Source: JBEHWX01 sp048498995
GTDB lineage: Bacteria > Bacteroidota > Ignavibacteria > OLB7
Assembly (NCBI GenBank): GCA_048498995.1
Contig: JBEHWX010000018.1
Span: forward strand, 17,276 to 81,275
Direction: 5' to 3'
DNA: 64,000 nucleotides
The notes under the pieces are model-generated. The model saw nothing but the letters and a program-made list of their open reading frames with translations, made no database searches and had not been told where the DNA came from. Made by a program: the position numbers and the translations under genes. Positions 52,912 to 61,772 of the stretch are shown here, piece by piece; within the stretch, counting starts at the first letter, position 1; every line of letters starts with the position of its first letter.

Positions 52912-53463
52912 TCAGTTCTTCATTCTCTCCATCCATTCGGCCCACGCATCGGCGGCGGAGGTTCGCAACGTCTGCCCCGCGTAGTCCATTCTCCGGATCC
53001 TCGGCTCATCCATGCTCGCCACGTGGATGATGTGGTTCTCACAGCAGATGCCAAAGTGCGTGAACGGACCCGGGTACTCGTCGGTAGCGAACGAGTCGCG
53101 ACCGAGGTAGTCCAGGAAATGCGATCGCGTGTATGTCCGGAACTGCCGCCCCTCCCAGACCTGCCGCTCGTCCCAGCAGGTGTACGATTCGTTCAGCACG
53201 ACGTAAGAGACATAGGAGTCGAACACCACCTCCCAGATTCGGCAGCCCCTGGTGTGCTCGATGGCTCTCATGCCGGAGAGTCTGGCATCGCCGAGCACGA
53301 TGTCGTCCATCACGCCGCCGACCTTCGCCTCCAGCAGGATCAGGCGGAGGCCGTTCTCCACGTGCTCCTCGATACGTCCCAGGAACAGGGTGTAGCAGGA
53401 ATCTATCTCATCACGGTATGCTTGCTGTCTCGACATGGCTTCGGTTCCTATGGCGTCGTGCAT
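52912..53463 (-). CDS. hypothetical protein
   Basis: The protein has 183 residues, or 174 from ATG 53436 (MSRQQAYRDEIDSCYTLFLG). It has no signal peptide or transmembrane helix. Segments VVFDSYVSYVVLNESYTCWD and LGRDSFATDEYPGPFTHFGI look like a conserved family of cytoplasmic proteins occasionally annotated as hypothetical near toxin-immunity loci, but I cannot name it. It is downstream of nothing on its strand and lies near a GNAT gene. Confidence 0.6.
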   Translation of the reverse strand: MHDAIGTEAMSRQQAYRDEIDSCYTLFLGRIEEHVENGLRLILLEAKVGGVMDDIVLGDARLSGMRAIEHTRGCRIWEVVFDSYVSYVVLNESYTCWDERQVWEGRQFRTYTRSHFLDYLGRDSFATDEYPGPFTHFGICCENHIIHVASMDEPRIRRMDYAGQTLRTSAADAWAEWMERMKN

Positions 53464-53655
53464 GGTATCATCGCGTCATTCTCTCTCCGGCGCGGGCAGA
53501 CGCCGAGAGCGTAGGATAAACGTCCCGCGCGGGAAACCGTTACCGGACAATGGTCGGCAACGGGCGATGTCCGCGGCTCCTGGCTTGCACCGGTTGCCAT
53601 CCACGCCCGGCGATCTCAAGCCCTCGAGACTCGGTCCATTGAGGCATGTCTCCGG

Positions 53656-54258
53656 CTAGCCGGCCGCGAGCTCTCTGCGATAGATGGAGCGCTCCGCCTC
53701 CGGATTGCTCAGCCAGTGCTCCCCGGCGCGCTGAAATCCCGCGCCGAGAAATCCCCCCGGCAGCCCGGGCCAGATCACCTCGTCCTTGTAGCGCTCTATC
53801 GCGCTCTGGTCGAACGGGTATCCCTCGATCGCGCTCCATCCCTGCTCGCGGCCATACTCGCCCAGCGCGCTCAGAATGCCGGACTGCAGCCCCTGGCCAC
53901 GGAACTTCGGAGCGATGGTGAAGCAGACGATGCCGGCGATCGACCGGGCCGCCTCGCCGACCTGCACGGTACGCTTCCAGGTCCAGTAGAAATCGGTGAG
54001 CGGTCCCACCGAGACCCACGCGGCGAGCTCATCGTCCAGATACGCCAGCACGCCGACGTGAAAGCCGGAGCGCATCTTTTCGAAGACGATCCGCCGATTG
54101 CGCTCCGGAGTCTCGCGCTTGCAGGTCTCCCAATCCTCCATCGACGTCCATTTCTGGTGCCAGAAGGAGCAGTAGCATCCTCCCTGACTCTGGTCGGCGG
54201 TGAGTGCCTCGTAGTCGGCGAAGTTGTGCTCGCCGAGCCGTTCGATTCTGATGTTCAT
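53656..54258 (-). CDS. GNAT family N-acetyltransferase
   Basis: ATG 54258 gives 200 residues. The acetyltransferase core is indicated by VLAYLDDELAAWVSVGPLTD, IVCFTIAPKFRGQGLQSGIL (the RGxG acetyl-CoA loop), EQGWSAIEGYPF and the helix-strand C-terminus. The N-terminal GGCYCSFWHQKWTSMEDWET carries cysteines typical of the subfamily often labelled 'GNAT, Cys-rich' with unknown substrates. Confidence 0.88.
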   Translation of the reverse strand: MNIRIERLGEHNFADYEALTADQSQGGCYCSFWHQKWTSMEDWETCKRETPERNRRIVFEKMRSGFHVGVLAYLDDELAAWVSVGPLTDFYWTWKRTVQVGEAARSIAGIVCFTIAPKFRGQGLQSGILSALGEYGREQGWSAIEGYPFDQSAIERYKDEVIWPGLPGGFLGAGFQRAGEHWLSNPEAERSIYRRELAAG

Positions 54259-54384
54259 GCATGCTCCGGCAATGAGATCCGTTGGAATCATGATGCCCGA
54301 TGCTCCCGGGGAAGACCGGAGCGGGGAGATCATATTCGGACTCAACTCGCCGGAGTTGCGCTTCCGCGCGCTCGCGCGGCATGC

Positions 54385-56499
54385 TCAGCTCTCCGGAGCT
54401 TCCTCTTTCTCCCTGACCCCATCCAGGCCGGTGGAGACCACGGAGGCAAGCGTGGCGAGCACTTCGCTAGCCTCGATCGGGAGCTCGTGATTGAAGAACA
54501 CGGCCATCACGCCGAGCAGCTGGTCCTGAAAGATCAACGGCTGCACCGCCGCGCTCGCGATCCGGTTGGCCGCCAGCCACGACCGGTCGAAATGGACATC
54601 GTCGGCCACGTCGTTGCTCACGAAGGGACGGCGATAGCGCGCGACCCACCCGACCTTGTAGGGATGGAGCAGGATCTCGATCTCGCGCTCGAGCGAGGGA
54701 GTCGGCGCCGCCTCCATTCCCTTCTCCCCGGCGAGGATCAGCTTCCGTCCGTTGGCGCTGGTAAGCCAGACGGCGCAGATGCTCGCGCGGAAGTCGTTGA
54801 CGAGCGTGCCGATCAGGGTATCGATGATCGCCGCGGACGACTCCGCCGTGGTCAACCCGGCGGCGGCGCGATTGGTGCCGCGCAGATACCGGACGACGAC
54901 CGCCTGATGCTCCTGCTGCGCCTGAAGCACGCGGCTGGCGGCGAGGATCTCCTCGTTGGCCCGCGAGAGCTGATCGCGCTGGCGCTCCAGCTCCTCGCGC
55001 GCCGACTGCTCCAGCTCCAGCAGGCGCTCCCGCTCCCGCTCGGCGTGCCGGCGATCGGTCAGGTCGATGCCGTGCACGAAGATGCCGTTGACCGCGCCGT
55101 CGGCGCCGTGCAGGGGCTGATAGGTGAAATCGAGGTAGCGATCCACCAGCGGTCCGGAACCGCCGGTCTGCAGCATCACCCGCACGTCGGTGCCGACGAA
55201 CGGACGCCCGGTGGTGTAGACCTCGTTGAGGATCTCGACGAAGCCCTGCTCCACCACTTCCGGAAGCGCCTCGCGCACCGGCCGCCCGACGATCTCCCGC
55301 TGTCCGATGATCTGGTAGTACGGCTGGTTGGCCAGCTCGAAGACATGCTCCGGTCCGCTCAACACGGCGATGAAGGCGGGAGCCTGCATGAAGATGTTCG
55401 TCAGACGCGTCCGCGCCATCCGGTCCCGCTCGGCATCAGCCACGGCGCGCCGCCGCTCCTCGGCGAACGACTCGGCATCGGCCACGGCGGTCGAGCATTG
55501 CGCGCGGATCGATTCGAGGAACTGCGCGTAGTCCTGGTCGATCGGGAGGCGCGGGCTGGTCCCGACGATCAGCATGGCCACCGTCTGCTGCTGGCGTCCC
55601 CGAAGCGCGATCGGCAGCAGCATGGCCGTGCGAATCGGCTCCGGCCAGGTCTCCCCGACGATCGCGCCGAACCGCGCGTCGACATCATCGACGCGGCGCG
55701 AGGCCCCGTCGGCGACCATCCTTCCGATCCGCCAGCCGCGCTCATCCTCCGCGCCGGAGATGGAGATCGTTTCCGGCGCCGCGGCGCTCCCCGGCTCCAG
55801 TCCGGTCGAGGCGATCAGCCGGGCCTCGGCGTGCTCGCCGTCGATCAGGTAGATGAGCGCGAAGGGAACGTCGAGCGGGTTGGTCGCCAGCGCGCCGGCC
55901 AGCAGCCGACACGCCTCCTCGACCTCCCTGGCCTCGGCCGAGCGGGCGGCCAGCTCCCGGAGCGTGCGGAGGCGCCGCTCGCCGAAGACGCGGCTCGTGG
56001 TCTCGGTGCAGGCGCAGAAGATGCCGCCGACGGCGCCGCTCTCCACGCGCAACGGTCCGTAGGAGAAGGTGAAGTAGGTCTCCTCCGGGTAGCCGTTCCG
56101 CTCGAGGATCAACTGGTAGTCCTCCGACCAGGTAGCCTCGCCGGTCTGGCGAACGCTGTCGAGCATCGGGCCGATCTGATCCCAGATCTCTCCCCAGCAC
56201 TCGCGCCCCGGACGGCCGAGGAACTGCGGGTGCTTGTTGGCGCCGAGGATGGGGCGGTAGGCATCGTTATAGAAACGGACATACTGCGGCCCCCACCAGA
56301 TCTCGAGCGGATGCCGTGAGCCGAGGCAGATGCTGACCGCGGTCCTGAGGCTCTGCGGCCAGGTCTCCACCGGCCCGACCGGCGTCCGCGACCAGTCGAG
56401 CGAGCGCATCAGCGCTCCAAGCTCCCCTCCTCCGGCAAGACATTCCTCGGCACTGAATTCGGCTTCGGTGGTACTCTCACGCTCGGTGCGAGTGCTCAT
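54385..56499 (-). CDS. PAS-GAF-PAS-GAF sensory protein lacking an output domain
   Basis: ATG 56499 gives 704 residues. Order by eye: a first PAS-like domain (~30-150; RTAVSICLGSRHPLEIWWGP), a first GAF (~190-345; DVPFALIYLIDGEHAEARL), a second PAS (~375-500; RLTNIFMQAPAFIAVLSGPE, then VNGIFVHGIDLTDRRHAERE), a coiled coil (~500-545; LLELEQSAREELERQRDQLS) and a second GAF (~550-690; DFRASICAVWLTSANGRKLI). It ends GLDGVREKEEAPES. No HisKA, HATPase, GGDEF, EAL or HTH is present. Partner or target is unknown. Confidence 0.85.
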   Translation of the reverse strand: MSTRTERESTTEAEFSAEECLAGGGELGALMRSLDWSRTPVGPVETWPQSLRTAVSICLGSRHPLEIWWGPQYVRFYNDAYRPILGANKHPQFLGRPGRECWGEIWDQIGPMLDSVRQTGEATWSEDYQLILERNGYPEETYFTFSYGPLRVESGAVGGIFCACTETTSRVFGERRLRTLRELAARSAEAREVEEACRLLAGALATNPLDVPFALIYLIDGEHAEARLIASTGLEPGSAAAPETISISGAEDERGWRIGRMVADGASRRVDDVDARFGAIVGETWPEPIRTAMLLPIALRGRQQQTVAMLIVGTSPRLPIDQDYAQFLESIRAQCSTAVADAESFAEERRRAVADAERDRMARTRLTNIFMQAPAFIAVLSGPEHVFELANQPYYQIIGQREIVGRPVREALPEVVEQGFVEILNEVYTTGRPFVGTDVRVMLQTGGSGPLVDRYLDFTYQPLHGADGAVNGIFVHGIDLTDRRHAERERERLLELEQSAREELERQRDQLSRANEEILAASRVLQAQQEHQAVVVRYLRGTNRAAAGLTTAESSAAIIDTLIGTLVNDFRASICAVWLTSANGRKLILAGEKGMEAAPTPSLEREIEILLHPYKVGWVARYRRPFVSNDVADDVHFDRSWLAANRIASAAVQPLIFQDQLLGVMAVFFNHELPIEASEVLATLASVVSTGLDGVREKEEAPES

Positions 56500-56831
56500 A
56501 GGTTGAATCGGAAAGATGAATGCGAAATCGAGATGAACGATGCATGGTCGGATCCCCATCGGACCGCCCGCGTGATCGCCGCGTGACCGGCACGTACCGC
56601 CCGTCGGGTGCCGTTTCCGGCCCTGGATGAGGCAACCGATCCGCGCGCGAGCGTCGGCGTGAGCTCGATGGAGCGATGGCAACGGCGTCACGACGCAAAA
56701 AACAGGCCATGGCCGCCCTCCGATATCATCGAGCGGCCGTAACTTCCCCTCCATCCCGGGAGCCCGCCGAACGGGATCTCCCCTTCCGCGCCGAGCAACC
56801 GGCGCCGAGCAATCGACACACGTTATTCACG
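56500..56831. other. divergent intergenic region
   Basis: The region must hold the promoters of the sensor gene and the hydrolase gene. No other feature is evident. Confidence 0.4.
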
Positions 56832-57410
56832 ATGCCCGACTCACGACCGATGATCACCGTCTTGACCGCGCCCGGCCTCGGCGGCTCGGGTCCCCTCCAC
56901 TGGCAGTCGGTCTGGGAGCGGGAGTATCCCGGCTTCCGGCGCATCGAACAGGGCGACTGGGAACAGCCGCGCAGGGACGACTGGGTCCGGCGCATCGAGC
57001 AGGAGGTCCAGGCCGCCGGTGAAGGGATGGTGATCGCCGCGCACAGCCTGGCCTGCCTGGCGATGGCGCATTGGGGAGCCTCCAGCCGGTCGAGGATTCG
57101 GGGAGCCCTGCTGGTGGCCCCGCCCGATCCGGAGAGCCCTCACTTTCCGGCGGAAACGAACGGATTCCTCCCGGTGCCGCTCGCGCCGCTCCCCTTCCCG
57201 AGCATCGTCGTCGGCAGCCGGAACGACGAATACATCACCATCGAGCGATGCGCCGAGCTGGCCCGCCGCTGGGGAAGCCGCTTCGTCGACATCGGCGAGA
57301 AGGGGCATGTCAACTCCGCCTCGAACCTCGGACTCTGGCCCGAGGGAAAGGCGCTGCTCGATGAGTTGACGATGTTGCCCCGATCTGAGCTGATGCGGCC
57401 CGCGTCTTGA
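56832..57410 (+). CDS. RBBP9/YdeN family alpha/beta hydrolase
   Basis: ATG 56832 gives 192 residues. Family landmarks are VLTAPGLGGSGPLHWQSVWE, DDWVRRIEQEVQ, VIAAHSLACLAMAHW (nucleophile elbow GxSxG-like, here AHSLAC), LLVAPPDP, IVVGSRNDEYITIERCAELA (acid) and DIGEKGHVNSASNLGLW (His). The RBBP9/YdeN family comprises small serine hydrolases of unclear substrate. The hemerythrin gene follows in the same direction after 95 bases. Confidence 0.9.
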   Translation: MPDSRPMITVLTAPGLGGSGPLHWQSVWEREYPGFRRIEQGDWEQPRRDDWVRRIEQEVQAAGEGMVIAAHSLACLAMAHWGASSRSRIRGALLVAPPDPESPHFPAETNGFLPVPLAPLPFPSIVVGSRNDEYITIERCAELARRWGSRFVDIGEKGHVNSASNLGLWPEGKALLDELTMLPRSELMRPAS

Positions 57411-57505
57411 TGAGGAAGATTCCGCCAATCCTGGCACACGCCCGATAACGCCCTCCACAAAGGAGGTGCTCACATCAACTCGACAGCGTTTGGGAGGTGC
57501 CTATC

Positions 57506-58309
57506 ATGATCCACGACCACGAGCTTCTTCAGCCCGAGCCGGACCACATCCCCGTGTCGCGCAGATGGTTCCTGCGCGCCTCCGGCCTGATCGGCGTGAC
57601 CACGACGGTCGGCGCCGCGACGATCGGCGGCACGATGCTCGCCGGCTGCCGGAAGGAATCCGACAGCCGCGGCAACGGCGGCGACACGTCGGGCGCGAAG
57701 ACGAAGGAAGCGGAAGGTGAGGGTGAGGAGGTGACGCCGGGCGAGGACCTGATGCGGGAGCACGGCATCCTCAAGCGGATCGTGCTCGTCTATCGTCACT
57801 ACATCGAGCTGATCGACGCCGGAGGGGAGCTTCCGCCGACGCCGCTCGCCGACGCGGCTCACATCATCCGAAGCTTCATCGAGGATTACCACGAACGGCT
57901 GGAGGAGCAGCACCTGTTCCCCCGCTTCCGCTCCGCGCATCAACTGGTGGATCTGGTCGACGTGCTGGACGATCAGCACAAGGCGGGACGCCGCTCGACC
58001 GACGCGATCCTGAGCCTGGCGACACCGACGGCGCTCGGCGACGCCACGAATCGCGCGAAGCTGCGGGGCCAGCTCGCCGGCTTCACCCGGATGTACGAGC
58101 CGCACGAGGCGCGCGAGGACACGGTCCTCTTCCCCGCCTTCGCGAAGCTGGTATCGCGCCACGAGTACGACGCGCTCGGGGAGGATTTCGAGAAAGAAGA
58201 GCACCGGCTCTTCGGCGAGGATGGCTTCGAGCGGATGGTGAGCCAGGTGGAGGTGATCGAGACCGCGCTCGGCATCTACGACCTGAAGCAGTTCACGCCG
58301 ACATCATAG
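57506..58309 (+). CDS. Tat-exported hemerythrin-domain lipoprotein
   Basis: GGGAGGTG precedes ATG 57506, giving 267 residues; an upstream GTG at 57497 is less likely. The Tat motif SRRWFLRASGLIG is followed by a lipobox-like LAGC (GGTMLAGCRKES) and a charged linker. The hemerythrin HHE domain (~75-250) carries metal-ligand histidines and acids in DLMREHGILKRIVLVYRHYI, DYHERLEEQHLFPRF, DVLDDQHKAGRRST and YEPHEAREDTVLFPAF. It likely binds non-heme di-iron and oxygen or nitric oxide at the cell surface. Folding before export via Tat suits a metalloprotein. Confidence 0.9.
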   Translation: MIHDHELLQPEPDHIPVSRRWFLRASGLIGVTTTVGAATIGGTMLAGCRKESDSRGNGGDTSGAKTKEAEGEGEEVTPGEDLMREHGILKRIVLVYRHYIELIDAGGELPPTPLADAAHIIRSFIEDYHERLEEQHLFPRFRSAHQLVDLVDVLDDQHKAGRRSTDAILSLATPTALGDATNRAKLRGQLAGFTRMYEPHEAREDTVLFPAFAKLVSRHEYDALGEDFEKEEHRLFGEDGFERMVSQVEVIETALGIYDLKQFTPTS

Positions 58310-58370
58310 CCGCGACGCGGCCTCGCGGATGATCTTCCGGGCCGCGCGCCTGGCCGCCGATCCACGCCGC

Positions 58371-58799
58371 TCACTCCGGATCGAGATCGGCTTCGAGCAT
58401 GCCGACGATGGCGATCCGGTCGCCGACGGCGATGCGAGGAATCGCGTGGGCCATGGCCGGCGTGATGTCCAGATCGACGCTCAGCGGCATCCCGACGTCG
58501 AGCAGCAGAAGCTCCCCGGCGATCTCCCGCACTTCGCCCACGGCGCGATGGATCGCTCCATCCACGCGCCGGAGCGATAACGGCTCGGAGGGATCGGCCG
58601 GCTCGACCGTTCCGCTCCGCTCAAGTCGAAGCTCGATCTCCAGGCTCCGGCCGGGAGCATGGCGTCCCCAGCCGTTCGCGTCGGGGAGCAGCACATGACA
58701 GCTCACCTCCCGCGATCCGATGAGGCCGATGACGACCCCCTCGTGCTCGTTGAGCTCGAGCCAGCGATGAATTTCCGTGATCGTGAGCGTGACTCTCAT
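58371..58799 (-). CDS. hypothetical cytoplasmic protein
   Basis: The protein has 142 residues, rich in beta-strand, with no export signal (MRVTLTITEIHRWLELNEHE). It ends RIAVGDRIAIVGMLEADLDPE. It overlaps the stop of the upstream gene by four bases (ATGA), so the pair is co-translated. The family is not recognised; the two proteins may act together. Confidence 0.6.
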   Translation of the reverse strand: MRVTLTITEIHRWLELNEHEGVVIGLIGSREVSCHVLLPDANGWGRHAPGRSLEIELRLERSGTVEPADPSEPLSLRRVDGAIHRAVGEVREIAGELLLLDVGMPLSVDLDITPAMAHAIPRIAVGDRIAIVGMLEADLDPE

Positions 58800-59452
58800 G
58801 GCGTGTCGATTACTCCGCGCGCCGCTCCGCGCTCCTGCCGATACACGCGGTAGCCGTCCACGCTCCCGATCGGCACCAGACGATGCGTGGCGCCGACGAG
58901 CTCCGGCATCGGATCGGGAGCGCGCTCATCGATCCAGAGCTCGTCGATCCGATATTCCATGCCGTGGGCGCCGGTCATCTCGAGGAATCGCCGCCCCTCC
59001 AGCTCCAGGAACTTGTCCTCGAAGTATCCCGGCGGCTCCTCGACGATGATGCCGAACGTGGCGTCGCAGGCCTTCGCGAGGCGGCGCAGCAGGGCCCAGT
59101 GCCGGTCGCGGATCCATGCGGGATAGTCGCGATAGCGCCACCACGACCAGGCGAACGAGATGAAGGGATTGGCGTATCGCGTCGCGAAGGAGCAGGAGAG
59201 GAAGAGATCGCGGCTCCGGCACTCGATGTCGAACTGTTCGCGCGCGGCGAGCCGATCCCGGAGATCATCGTACGGGCTGACGAGTCTGACCCTGCCGCGC
59301 GGCTCCAGATGCCCCTCGTCATCGACCGGCACCAGCGGCCAGAGACCATCCTCGAACTGGAACCCCTGCTCCTTCAACACGCCGATGGCGTTGGCCGGAG
59401 CCAGCGGGGACGCGCCGCCGGGAAAGAAGTATGCGAACTGCCAGCTGCCCAT
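58796..59452 (-). CDS. hypothetical protein
   Basis: ATG 59452 gives 218 residues (MGSWQFAYFFPGGASPLAPA). Aromatic residues are frequent (FISFAWSWWRYRDYPAWIRD). GIIVEEPPGYFEDKFLELEG and YRIDELWIDERA are strand-helix segments. No signal peptide or known domain is evident. It is translationally coupled to the small protein downstream. Confidence 0.6.
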   Translation of the reverse strand: MGSWQFAYFFPGGASPLAPANAIGVLKEQGFQFEDGLWPLVPVDDEGHLEPRGRVRLVSPYDDLRDRLAAREQFDIECRSRDLFLSCSFATRYANPFISFAWSWWRYRDYPAWIRDRHWALLRRLAKACDATFGIIVEEPPGYFEDKFLELEGRRFLEMTGAHGMEYRIDELWIDERAPDPMPELVGATHRLVPIGSVDGYRVYRQERGAARGVIDTP

Positions 59453-59674
59453 GATCTCCGGTTCGTGAGAGTGTGGTCCGGCGCGGGGCGGACGCACCGA
59501 TGACGCATCGTCCAATGACGCATCGTCCGTTGCCACGTAACCGCCATCCGGGTGGCGCGTGTGATCCCTCCGACAACCCGCATCATCTCATCATCCGCCG
59601 GCGAACGCCGTGGGCCTGCTCGTCCCCTCCTGTTCTGGCTCGCGCGCGCCACGCCCGCGCATCCTCACATCATC

Positions 59675-60151
59675 ATGATCTCCTTGGACACAACGACCGC
59701 GGTCATCGACGCGCTGGAGCGCGCTCCGGATATCGTGCTTCCGCTCATGAGGGAAATCCCCGCCGAGCGTCTCAAGCAGCGTCCCGCTCCGGGACAATGG
59801 TCGGCGCACGAGCATTTCTGCCATCTCGCCGTCGTGCACGATCTCTTCTTCGAGCGCCTGGCGACCATACTCGCCAACCCCGCGGCGGTCATCGAGCGGT
59901 ACGAGCCGGGCACCTCCGAGATGGAGAAGATGCTTCTGGCGATGGATCTGGAGAATGCGATGACGCGCTTCGTGGAGGATCGGCGCGCGCTGGTGGCGCG
60001 GCTTCGGGATCTGACGCCGGAGGAATGGGCGCGGACCGCGGAGCATCGAGATTGCAGCCACTATTCGATCTTCATCATGATCCGTCACCTGGCGCTGCAC
60101 GATTTCCTGCATGCCTACAGGATCGAGAAGATCATGCTGACGAAGTGGTAG
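59675..60151 (+). CDS. DinB family protein
   Basis: ATG 59675 gives 158 residues. The DinB_2-type opening is VIDALERAPDIVLPLMREIP. The metal-binding histidines are in PAPGQWSAHEHFCHLAVVHD and in the C-terminal IRHLALHDFLHAYRIEKIM. It is a four-helix bundle with a putative thiol-transferase or hydrolase function. Its 3' end overlaps the convergent phosphatase gene by 20 bases. Confidence 0.88.
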   Translation: MISLDTTTAVIDALERAPDIVLPLMREIPAERLKQRPAPGQWSAHEHFCHLAVVHDLFFERLATILANPAAVIERYEPGTSEMEKMLLAMDLENAMTRFVEDRRALVARLRDLTPEEWARTAEHRDCSHYSIFIMIRHLALHDFLHAYRIEKIMLTKW

Positions 60152-60764
60152 AGCCGCGCGGCGAGGCCGGGGAGATATCTCCGGCCTCGCGCGTCATCAC
60201 CCACGCGCTCCAGTTCCGGTGGGAGCGTCCGGCCGCGCGACTCCAGCCGGCGGCCACGAGCGCCCGCAGCAGCAGACGCCGGAAGGAGCCATGCGTCACC
60301 GCGATCACGTCGCCACGCTCGTCGGCCAGCTCGATGAGCCACGCGACCGCCCGATGCGCGCGCTCGCGGGCAGCCTCCTTCGGCTCGACCGACGGAAGGC
60401 GTCCACGGCTCCATCCGATGCCGGTCATCATCAGCCAGAAGGTTACCGGCAGCCGCGGGCCGCGCCAGTCGGGGACCGGGAGCGCGGTCTCGCGCAGCAG
60501 CGGCGAGAGGATCGGGTCGCGGCCGGGATCGAGCAGCCGCGCGGTGGCGTGGGCGCGGGGCGTGTCGCTGGTCACGATGGCGCCGGCGACGGCGGCCATC
60601 CGGCGCAGCTCGCCCGTCGGCGCCTCCCCCGGCGCCAGCTCCGCGGCGTCGTAGGCCGCGATCCACCGCCGGTATCCCTCGACGTCGATACGTCCGGTAT
60701 GTAGATGGCCCGACCTGCCGTGCCGGACCAGAATGATGCGCCCGCGGGCCGATGATTCCATCAT
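60132..60764 (-). CDS. histidine phosphatase family protein
   Basis: ATG 60764 gives 210 residues. The catalytic RHG is in IILVRHGRSGHLHTG. AIVTSDTPRAHATARLL carries the second arginine, and VIAVTHGSFRRLLLRALV the second histidine. The fold is the phosphoglycerate-mutase/SixA type; the substrate is not inferable. The C-terminal ~20 residues, which overlap the convergent DinB gene, are low-complexity. Confidence 0.88.
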   Translation of the reverse strand: MMESSARGRIILVRHGRSGHLHTGRIDVEGYRRWIAAYDAAELAPGEAPTGELRRMAAVAGAIVTSDTPRAHATARLLDPGRDPILSPLLRETALPVPDWRGPRLPVTFWLMMTGIGWSRGRLPSVEPKEAARERAHRAVAWLIELADERGDVIAVTHGSFRRLLLRALVAAGWSRAAGRSHRNWSAWVMTREAGDISPASPRGSTTSSA

Positions 60765-61015
60765 CCTCGATTGATCTCCTTCCCGGCTCGTCCAGCCCGG
60801 GAGGGCTCCGATGCATGGCGGGATCTGTTCATACACCGCCATCGCGCGCCGGCCGGACCGCAATGATCCCGCCGGCCGAAGCCGGGGACGAATCTACCAC
60901 CCCGGAGCGCGCGGCCGACACTCCTGATACAGCGATACATGATTGCGCGGCATCTCCATGCCAGATGCGGGCTACGGATGCCCCACGCGGACGGCATCCC
61001 GGAGCCGCCAGCGCA

Positions 61016-61040
61016 GCGCACGCTGAAGCCGTGCGCCTAC
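61016..61040 (-). repeat. REP-like palindrome copy 5
   Basis: GCGCACG, loop CTGAAGC, CGTGCGC, CTAC. The stem is a perfect 7 bp; the loop differs by one base from the other copies. Confidence 0.75.
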
Positions 61041-61080
61041 CGATGCGGCGCGCGGACGGCATCCCGGAGCCGCCAGCGCA

Positions 61081-61105
61081 GCGCACGCTGAAGACGTGCG
61101 CCTAC
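61081..61105 (-). repeat. REP-like palindrome copy 6
   Basis: GCGCACG, loop CTGAAGA, CGTGCGC, CTAC. The hairpin is identical to copy 4 at 8208. Confidence 0.78.
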
Positions 61106-61164
61106 CGATGCGGCGCGCGGGGTTTTCGCGTTCGACACTTCCGGCGCTTGCACGGCGTCTCTTG

Positions 61165-61183
61165 TGTTACTAAGTTGGTAACA
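61165..61183. promoter_or_regulatory. operator TGTTAC-N7-GTAACA (upstream of Rrf2 gene)
   Basis: TGTTAC, TAAGTTG, GTAACA: six-base arms are exact inverted repeats. The end is 20 bases from ATG 61203, so binding would block transcription or translation initiation. Confidence 0.75.
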
Positions 61184-61202
61184 GATCAGCGGAGCCCCCC
61201 TC

Positions 61203-61643
61203 ATGACCAGCAGTCGATTCGTTCTCGCAGTCCATCTGATGACGCTCATTGCCTCGGCCGAAGGCGAGCCGGTGACCTCGGAGTACGCCGCCGGGAGCAT
61301 CAGCACCAATCCGGCGTTCGTGCGACGGATCGCGATGTCGCTGAAGAAGGCGGGGCTGCTGACGGCGCAGCTCGGCACCGGCGGTGGCTTGCTTCTCGGC
61401 CGGGCCGAATCGAAGATCACGCTGTTCGATATCTACCGCGCCGTCGAGAGTCAGGAGCTGTTCGGGATGCACCGCACCGCTCCGAACATCAACTGCCCGG
61501 TCGGCGCGCACATTCAACCGGTGCTCGGCGCGGTGCTCAACAACGCCGAGCGGGCCGTGGAGCGGGAGCTGGGCGCCATGACCCTGGCCCACCTGCGACA
61601 GAACATCGAGAAGGCGGAGCGGCGGAGAACGGCGAGCAGGTAA
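61203..61643 (+). CDS. Rrf2 family transcriptional regulator
   Basis: The protein has 146 residues. The winged helix opens RFVLAVHLMTLIASAEGEPV, then SISTNPAFVRRIAMSLKKAG (recognition helix) and LLTAQLGTGGGLLLGRAESK (wing). A dimerisation helix and the short effector segment NINCPVGAHIQPVLGAVLNN follow. It has only one cysteine, so it cannot hold the three-cysteine iron-sulfur cluster of IscR/NsrR. It belongs to the YwnA-like cluster-free branch. Identical palindromes in front of it and the next gene imply autoregulation and control of that gene. Confidence 0.9.
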   Translation: MTSSRFVLAVHLMTLIASAEGEPVTSEYAAGSISTNPAFVRRIAMSLKKAGLLTAQLGTGGGLLLGRAESKITLFDIYRAVESQELFGMHRTAPNINCPVGAHIQPVLGAVLNNAERAVERELGAMTLAHLRQNIEKAERRRTASR

Positions 61644-61690
61644 CGCGCCGATACCTCCCCGTTCGCCGCGGACGCTTCCACGCATGAATA

Positions 61691-61709
61691 TGTTACCGAG
61701 TCAGTAACA
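61691..61709. promoter_or_regulatory. operator TGTTAC-N7-GTAACA (upstream of QorB-like gene)
   Basis: TGTTAC, CGAGTCA, GTAACA. Arms and spacing are identical to the site at 61165, while the 7-base spacer is different, which argues for selection on the arms. Confidence 0.78.
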
Positions 61710-61772
61710 GACATACCAACGCAAGCGCGCCGCGTCATTCCCGCCGCGCTTCAATTCAATGGAGAGATGAAG

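Larger units (their letters stand above)
60951..61131 (+). repeat. 65-bp tandem repeat containing REP-like palindromes
   Basis: The phrase CGGACGGCATCCCGGAGCCG recurs with a 65-base period (beginning near 60988 and 61053). The complete units contain REP-like hairpins, and the 5' unit is degenerate. About 2.7 copies are present. Confidence 0.75.
60765..61202. other. intergenic region with REP tandem repeat and operator
   Basis: No gene is supported here. It holds a ~65-bp tandem repeat carrying two REP-like palindromes and the operator at 61165-61183. Confidence 0.55.

Noticed and set aside
53716..56319. Plus-strand frame of 867 codons
   Set aside because: Shadow of the PAS/GAF sensor and GNAT genes; composition is unlike a real protein.
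60951..61131. CRISPR array
   Set aside because: Only about 2.7 tandem copies whose 'spacers' are also repeated.
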